Source: Ruminococcaceae bacterium Marseille-P2935 (GTDB lineage Bacteria; Bacillota; Clostridia; Oscillospirales; Ruminococcaceae). From it: a stretch of DNA of 64,000 nt. A program made the position numbers and the translations under genes. Shown piece by piece: positions 60,651 through 64,000 of this stretch; the stretch's first letter is position 1; every line of letters starts with the position of its first letter. Under the pieces are notes generated by a model. It did not search any database. It was not told the origin of the DNA and saw nothing but the letters and a program-made list of their open reading frames with translations. The stretch covers positions 744,650-808,649 of the forward strand of contig LT629951.1 in assembly GCA_900104565.1 (NCBI GenBank), given 5' to 3'.

Positions 60651-61603
60651 TGCAGGTATTTACTTTTATTCTTCGTCAGATGTTTAACTTCTCGATTCCT
60701 CTGTTGCTGGTTGCGCTGGGCGGTATGTTCTCAGTGCGCAGTGGTATCACTAACATTGGTCTTGAAGGTATGATGGTGTTTGGCGCGCTTGTAAGCATTA
60801 CCTTCCTGCGTTTTACCCAGGATGTAATGTCAGGTCAGCTCCAGCTGTTATTAGCGGTTTTGATTGCAACTGCTAGCGGCGTTGTCTTTTCTCTGCTGCA
60901 TGCGTTTGCTTCCGTTAACCTGAAAGCAAACCAGATTATTTCTGGTCAGGCGCTTAATACTTTTGCACCGGCTTTCTCTATCTTTGTAGCTCGTATTTTA
61001 TTTGGTGAGCAGATCATCCTGTTCAAAAACACCTTTGTTATTGAAAAGGTGCCTGTATTAGGCGATATTCCTGTATTAGGTGATATCCTGTTCACCAAAG
61101 CCTATTTTACTACCTACTTAGGAATTGCTATCTATTTTGTCTGTGCTTTTGTACTGAACAAAACCAGATTTGGTCTGCGTCTTCGTGCCTGCGGCGAGTA
61201 TCCACAGGCTCCTGACTCGGTTGGTGTCAACGTATATAAGTACAGATATGCTGGCGTTATGATTTCTGGTGCTCTGTCTGGTTTGGGTGGTTTGGTGTTT
61301 GTTGTTCCCAACAGCACAAACTTTAACTCCACCGTTGCTGGTTACGGCTTCCTGGCTATGGCGGTTATGATCTTCGGTCAGTGGACTCCGATCCGTATAT
61401 TCTTCTCATCCTTCTTCTTCGGACTGATGATGACCTTCGCAGCCACTTATTCCGGAATTCCGTTCTTGGCCACTCTGGGAATTCCTTCTAACTACTACAA
61501 GATGCTTCCGTACATTGTTACCATTATTGCGCTGTTCTTTACTCGCAATAGTTCTCGTGCCCCGAAATCGGAGGGCAAACCGTTTGAGAAGGGAATGCGG
61601 TAA
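60650..61603 (+). CDS. ABC transporter permease (NupQ/YufQ type)
   Basis: A 317-residue second permease with 8-9 membrane segments. It opens with QVFTFILRQMFNFSIPLLLVAL then GGMFSVRSGITNIGLEGMMV, the standard family start, and carries the coupling segment ACGEYPQAPDSVGVNVYKYR. ATG 60650 follows AAAGGAGGCGAG inside the previous gene. It completes the importer with BMP, ATPase and the first permease. Confidence 0.93.
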   Translation: MQVFTFILRQMFNFSIPLLLVALGGMFSVRSGITNIGLEGMMVFGALVSITFLRFTQDVMSGQLQLLLAVLIATASGVVFSLLHAFASVNLKANQIISGQALNTFAPAFSIFVARILFGEQIILFKNTFVIEKVPVLGDIPVLGDILFTKAYFTTYLGIAIYFVCAFVLNKTRFGLRLRACGEYPQAPDSVGVNVYKYRYAGVMISGALSGLGGLVFVVPNSTNFNSTVAGYGFLAMAVMIFGQWTPIRIFFSSFFFGLMMTFAATYSGIPFLATLGIPSNYYKMLPYIVTIIALFFTRNSSRAPKSEGKPFEKGMR

Positions 61604-61684
61604 TCTTTGCGGAAAGCTCCGGTTTCTTTGGGCGTGGTAAGTAACAATACCCACCCATATGAATATTATCGGGGAAACAAAAAT

Positions 61685-61720
61685 AAACGGTTGGCTTGCC
61701 TTTTGGCAGGCCAACCGTTT
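61685..61720 (+). other. Hairpin between permease and btpA-like gene
   Basis: Stem AAACGGTTGGCTTGCC (61685-61700) pairs with 61705-61720, one bulge, loop TTTT. No T run follows, so it is more likely an mRNA-stabilising or partial stop structure. Confidence 0.6.
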
Positions 61721-61760
61721 GTGAAGTAAAATAATAGATATGAAAAGGAGTCTAGCTGCG

Positions 61761-62618
61761 ATGAAAGGTCCTGCTAACTATGCAATCCCCAATCGGATTA
61801 AATACGATACACCTGATCGTCCTAACAAACCTGCCAATCTGCTGACCAAACATGGTCTCTGTGCTGTGGTAGGTACCTTGGGTTTACCTGGAACTACCCA
61901 GAATCAGTATCCTCTCAGACACATTATTGAGGTTGCTGTTGATGAGGCAAAGAGACTCTATGCTGCTGGTGTACGCAATATCATGGTACAGAATGTAAAC
62001 GACGTTCCCATGAAAATTGAGATCGGCCCAGAGACCGTTGCCAATATGACTGCGGTTGCCTATGCGGTCCGCAATGCATTGCCTGACGACTGCATTATGG
62101 GTGTTAGCGTGCTGCGTGATAATGGTAATGCCTTGGTGTCTGTGGCTTCCGCTGTGGAGGCAGACTTCATCCGCCCTAAATGCTATGTTGGTTCTATTGT
62201 TGGTATCGATGGCCTTCATTCCGGCATTATCAATGATGTGTTGGAAATGCGCTACAAACTGAAGTGCAATGTTCAAATCTGGCCTGATATTCATGACAGA
62301 AGCTCCATGCCTTTAGGCGGTGTAACCCTGCTGGATGCTGTTCAGCAGGCGATTACTGCTGGCCTTGCTGACGCTTTCAGCCTGGCAGGAAAGAATTTCC
62401 AGGAAAGCATTGAGATGGTAGATATGGTGAAATCCGCTCTGCCTGATTCTTATGTATTCCTGGGCGGTGGCGCAAACCCCGGCAATCTTCAGACCGTTTA
62501 CGATCACTACGATGGTATCTATGTTGCTTCCTGTCTGAAAGATACCGGAAATATGACCGGAAAACTGGACGACGAGAAATTGAAAGTATTTATGGATGCT
62601 TACCGCAACCTGAAATAA
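61761..62618 (+). CDS. BtpA/SgcQ family TIM-barrel protein
   Basis: A 285-residue protein. ATG 61761 follows AAAAGGAG, which lies inside the longer frame from 61740. BtpA-family segments are visible: AAGVRNIMVQNVNDVPM, MGVSVLRDNGNALVSVA, AVEADFIRPKCYVGS and the late GGGANPGNL. The family is named for photosystem I assembly in cyanobacteria, but relatives such as SgcQ sit in sugar operons and may be phosphosugar or nucleoside enzymes. Codon use is highly biased, like the BMP gene. Confidence 0.87.
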   Translation: MKGPANYAIPNRIKYDTPDRPNKPANLLTKHGLCAVVGTLGLPGTTQNQYPLRHIIEVAVDEAKRLYAAGVRNIMVQNVNDVPMKIEIGPETVANMTAVAYAVRNALPDDCIMGVSVLRDNGNALVSVASAVEADFIRPKCYVGSIVGIDGLHSGIINDVLEMRYKLKCNVQIWPDIHDRSSMPLGGVTLLDAVQQAITAGLADAFSLAGKNFQESIEMVDMVKSALPDSYVFLGGGANPGNLQTVYDHYDGIYVASCLKDTGNMTGKLDDEKLKVFMDAYRNLK

Positions 62619-62628
62619 TACAACAAAA

Positions 62629-62664
62629 TAAAAAGCTGTGCAGAATTCTGCACAGCTTTTTATT
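62629..62664. terminator. Bidirectional terminator after the BtpA-like gene
   Basis: A 32-bp perfect palindrome (62629-62660) with core GCTGTGCAGAATTCTGCACAGC flanked by A5 and T5; serves metA on the minus strand as well. Confidence 0.92.
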
Positions 62665-63591
62665 TTAAAAATTTTTCTGTAATTCTATCAAATCATATGG
62701 AGTACCTTGGTACACAATATAATTGAGCCAGTTAGAAAATAAGAGGTTAGCATGGCTTCGCCAGGTAATAACAGGGGGATTTTCAGGGTTATCATCCGGA
62801 AAATAATGAAAAGGAACCTGAATTGGCAGTCCGGCATTTTTATCGCGAAAATATTCGTTTGCCAATGTTTCCCGATCATATTCCGAATGACCGGTTGCAA
62901 AGAACTGGCGGTCGTCCTTACTGGCAATTAAATTAACCCCCGAAATATCTGATTCAGTCAAAATTTCCAACTGCGGCACTCGCCTTATATCTTCAGCATG
63001 CAATTCCGTGTGGCGCGAATGAGGAACATAATATAGTTCATCAAATCCTCGGAGCAGAGGATGGTTTTCCACCATTAGTTTATGAGGAAAGATGCCGAAC
63101 ATTTTGGATGGAAGGGCATATTTAGGAATACCATAATGATAATATAAGCCAGCTTGTGCTCCCCAACAGATATGAAAGGTGGAGTAAACATGAGTTTTTG
63201 TCCATTCCATAATCTCACACAGCTCTGGCCAATAGTCTACGTCTTCAAAGGGCATCTGCTCAATCGGTGCTCCAGTGATGATCATGCCATCAAAGTATTC
63301 CTCTTTTATATCTGCAAAAGTCTTATAAAACTTGAGAAGGTGAGCTTGAGGAGTGTTTTTAGAGGTATAGGTTGCTGTTTGCAGCAATTCAATATCTACT
63401 TGAAGTGCAGTATTACCTAAAAGACGCAGCAATTGAGTTTCAGTTTCAATTTTTTTTGGCATCAAGTTCAATATTACAATTTTAAGCGGACGTATGTCCT
63501 GACTGACCGCACGATTTTCAGTCATTACAAAAATATGTTCTGACTCCAGTACACGGGTAGCAGGCAGATCATTCGGTATCTTAATTGGCAT
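62665..63591 (-). CDS. metA: Homoserine O-acetyltransferase, MetA type
   Basis: A 308-residue enzyme that activates homoserine for methionine synthesis. I start at ATG 63591 ([20 protein letters not shown]), behind AAAGGGGCG; the longer frame from 63645 is not family-like. The catalytic Cys is in [16 protein letters not shown] and His in [18 protein letters not shown]. Residue 111 is Glu ([10 protein letters not shown]), which in this family marks acetyl- rather than succinyl-CoA use. No other met gene is adjacent. Confidence 0.95.
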   Translation of the reverse strand: MPIKIPNDLPATRVLESEHIFVMTENRAVSQDIRPLKIVILNLMPKKIETETQLLRLLGNTALQVDIELLQTATYTSKNTPQAHLLKFYKTFADIKEEYFDGMIITGAPIEQMPFEDVDYWPELCEIMEWTKTHVYSTFHICWGAQAGLYYHYGIPKYALPSKMFGIFPHKLMVENHPLLRGFDELYYVPHSRHTELHAEDIRRVPQLEILTESDISGVNLIASKDDRQFFATGHSEYDRETLANEYFRDKNAGLPIQVPFHYFPDDNPENPPVITWRSHANLLFSNWLNYIVYQGTPYDLIELQKNF

Positions 63592-63669
63592 GAATAGCGC
63601 CCCTTTCACAAAGATAATTCTATAATATGGGGGACTTAAATGCAATCTTTATTTTTTTGAAAAAAAACC

Positions 63670-63699
63670 TTGACTAAACGGGGTTCGATATGCTATACT
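63670..63699 (+). promoter_or_regulatory. rRNA operon promoter P1
   Basis: TTGACT (63670-63675), 18 bp, TATACT (63694-63699). Confidence 0.75.
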
Positions 63700-63770
63700 A
63701 TCGAAGCTGTCCCCAAAGGCGAGGGAAAAGGAACGGCGAAAGAGGCCGCGAAAAAAAGATAAAAAAGCCA

Positions 63771-63800
63771 TTGACATGGAACCATAAGCTATGATATAAT
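63771..63800 (+). promoter_or_regulatory. rRNA operon promoter P2
   Basis: TTGACA (63771-63776), 18 bp, TATAAT (63795-63800). Confidence 0.85.
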
Positions 63801-63857
63801 AGCAAAGCTGCTTAAGGGAAACGGCTGGCAGGCGACGAAAGAAGTCGAAAAAAGCAG

Positions 63858-63886
63858 TTGACAAAAAGCAGCGAATATGGTAAGAT
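63858..63886 (+). promoter_or_regulatory. rRNA operon promoter P3
   Basis: TTGACA (63858-63863), 17 bp, TAAGAT (63881-63886). Similar GCGAAAGA/ACGAAAGA and GAAAAAA stretches precede P2 and P3, suggesting promoter duplication. Confidence 0.8.
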
Positions 63887-64000
63887 GTAAAAACCGGCCT
63901 GAGGGCTGGGGGACATCAAATGGACCTTGAAAATTGAACAACATTCAGCTTGAACGAGCGCCCTTGGAATTTACTTGAGAAGTAAATACTAAGGACAGAA
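63887..64000 (+). promoter_or_regulatory. Pre-16S rRNA leader (rRNA operon begins here)
   Basis: ACCTTGAAAATTGAACAA (63924-63941) is the usual clostridial leader/box-type sequence before rRNA. The end folds into CCTT..ATTTACTT/AAGTAAAT..AAGG (63962-63994), a processing-type stem. The 16S gene itself would lie beyond the window. Confidence 0.75.

Noticed and set aside
63649..63864. 71-codon minus-strand frame
   Set aside because: It lies across the tandem rRNA promoters and reads the repeated GAAAAAA stretches as Phe/Ser runs.
1..64000. CRISPR arrays, prophage or integrative element modules
   Set aside because: No regularly spaced direct repeats, integrase, portal, terminase or conjugation genes were seen.

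Overview
The window looks like chromosome from an obligately anaerobic, Gram-positive Clostridia-type bacterium, most likely a gut member of the Oscillospirales. The reasons are AGGAGG-type ribosome binding sites, TTGACA-N17-TATAAT promoters, a class III (oxygen-sensitive) ribonucleotide reductase, a rubredoxin-flavin reductase fusion, a one-chain clostridial-type PurL, a DinR/LexA box of Firmicutes form, and XpaC/TelA, PadR and BMP-type ABC families. Species cannot be assigned from sequence reading alone.

Layout. 1-1.5 kb: a minus-strand membrane/regulator cluster (XRE regulator, DUF2975, DUF4173-like protein cut by the window edge). 1.8-7.5 kb: pepT, a cyclophilin, then an envelope-stress-like operon xpaC-telA-lemA-TPM. 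7.5-9.7 kb: a decayed IS200-like element and an AbrB/glycosyltransferase pair. 9.9-13.9 kb: tRNA-Ala and tRNA-Val, a rubredoxin-flavin reductase, a DUF134-Mrp-NifX metal-cluster operon and a lipoprotein. 14.5-28.9 kb: a complete de novo purine operon on the minus strand, transcribed purE-C-F-M-N-H-D-L-B. It covers every step from PRPP to IMP plus PurB, has no purK, and carries a triplicated 170-bp repeat in front of purH and a structured leader in front of purE. 29-35.6 kb: an acetyltransferase with an HdeD-type membrane protein fused to a papain-like domain, a short unknown operon, an antiporter under a fluoride riboswitch, tRNA-Leu(CAA), and SOS-controlled dinB. 36-45 kb: a MATE pump, a sigma factor, cysK behind a large palindrome, trmK, a Nif3 protein and rqcH. 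45-48.6 kb: the anaerobic ribonucleotide reductase operon under a cobalamin riboswitch, with an extra 52-residue gene that looks like a stand-alone glycyl-radical tail. 48.8-54 kb: assorted single genes and tRNA-Leu(CAG). 54-62.7 kb: a catabolic/transport cluster (PfkB kinase, SIS-domain protein, BMP lipoprotein, ABC ATPase, two permeases, BtpA-family protein). 62.7-64 kb: metA, then three tandem strong promoters and a leader that should open an rRNA operon just past the window end.

The points most worth following up are: the split or duplicated glycyl-radical domain inside a B12-riboswitch-controlled nrd operon; three dispersed copies of an IS200/IS605-end-like element whose hairpins show compensatory changes; the purE leader and purH repeats; the fluoride riboswitch in front of a cation/proton antiporter; and the BMP-SIS-PfkB-BtpA cluster of unknown substrate. 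All positions are read by eye; family names rest on recognised motifs and overall protein resemblance, with no database search.
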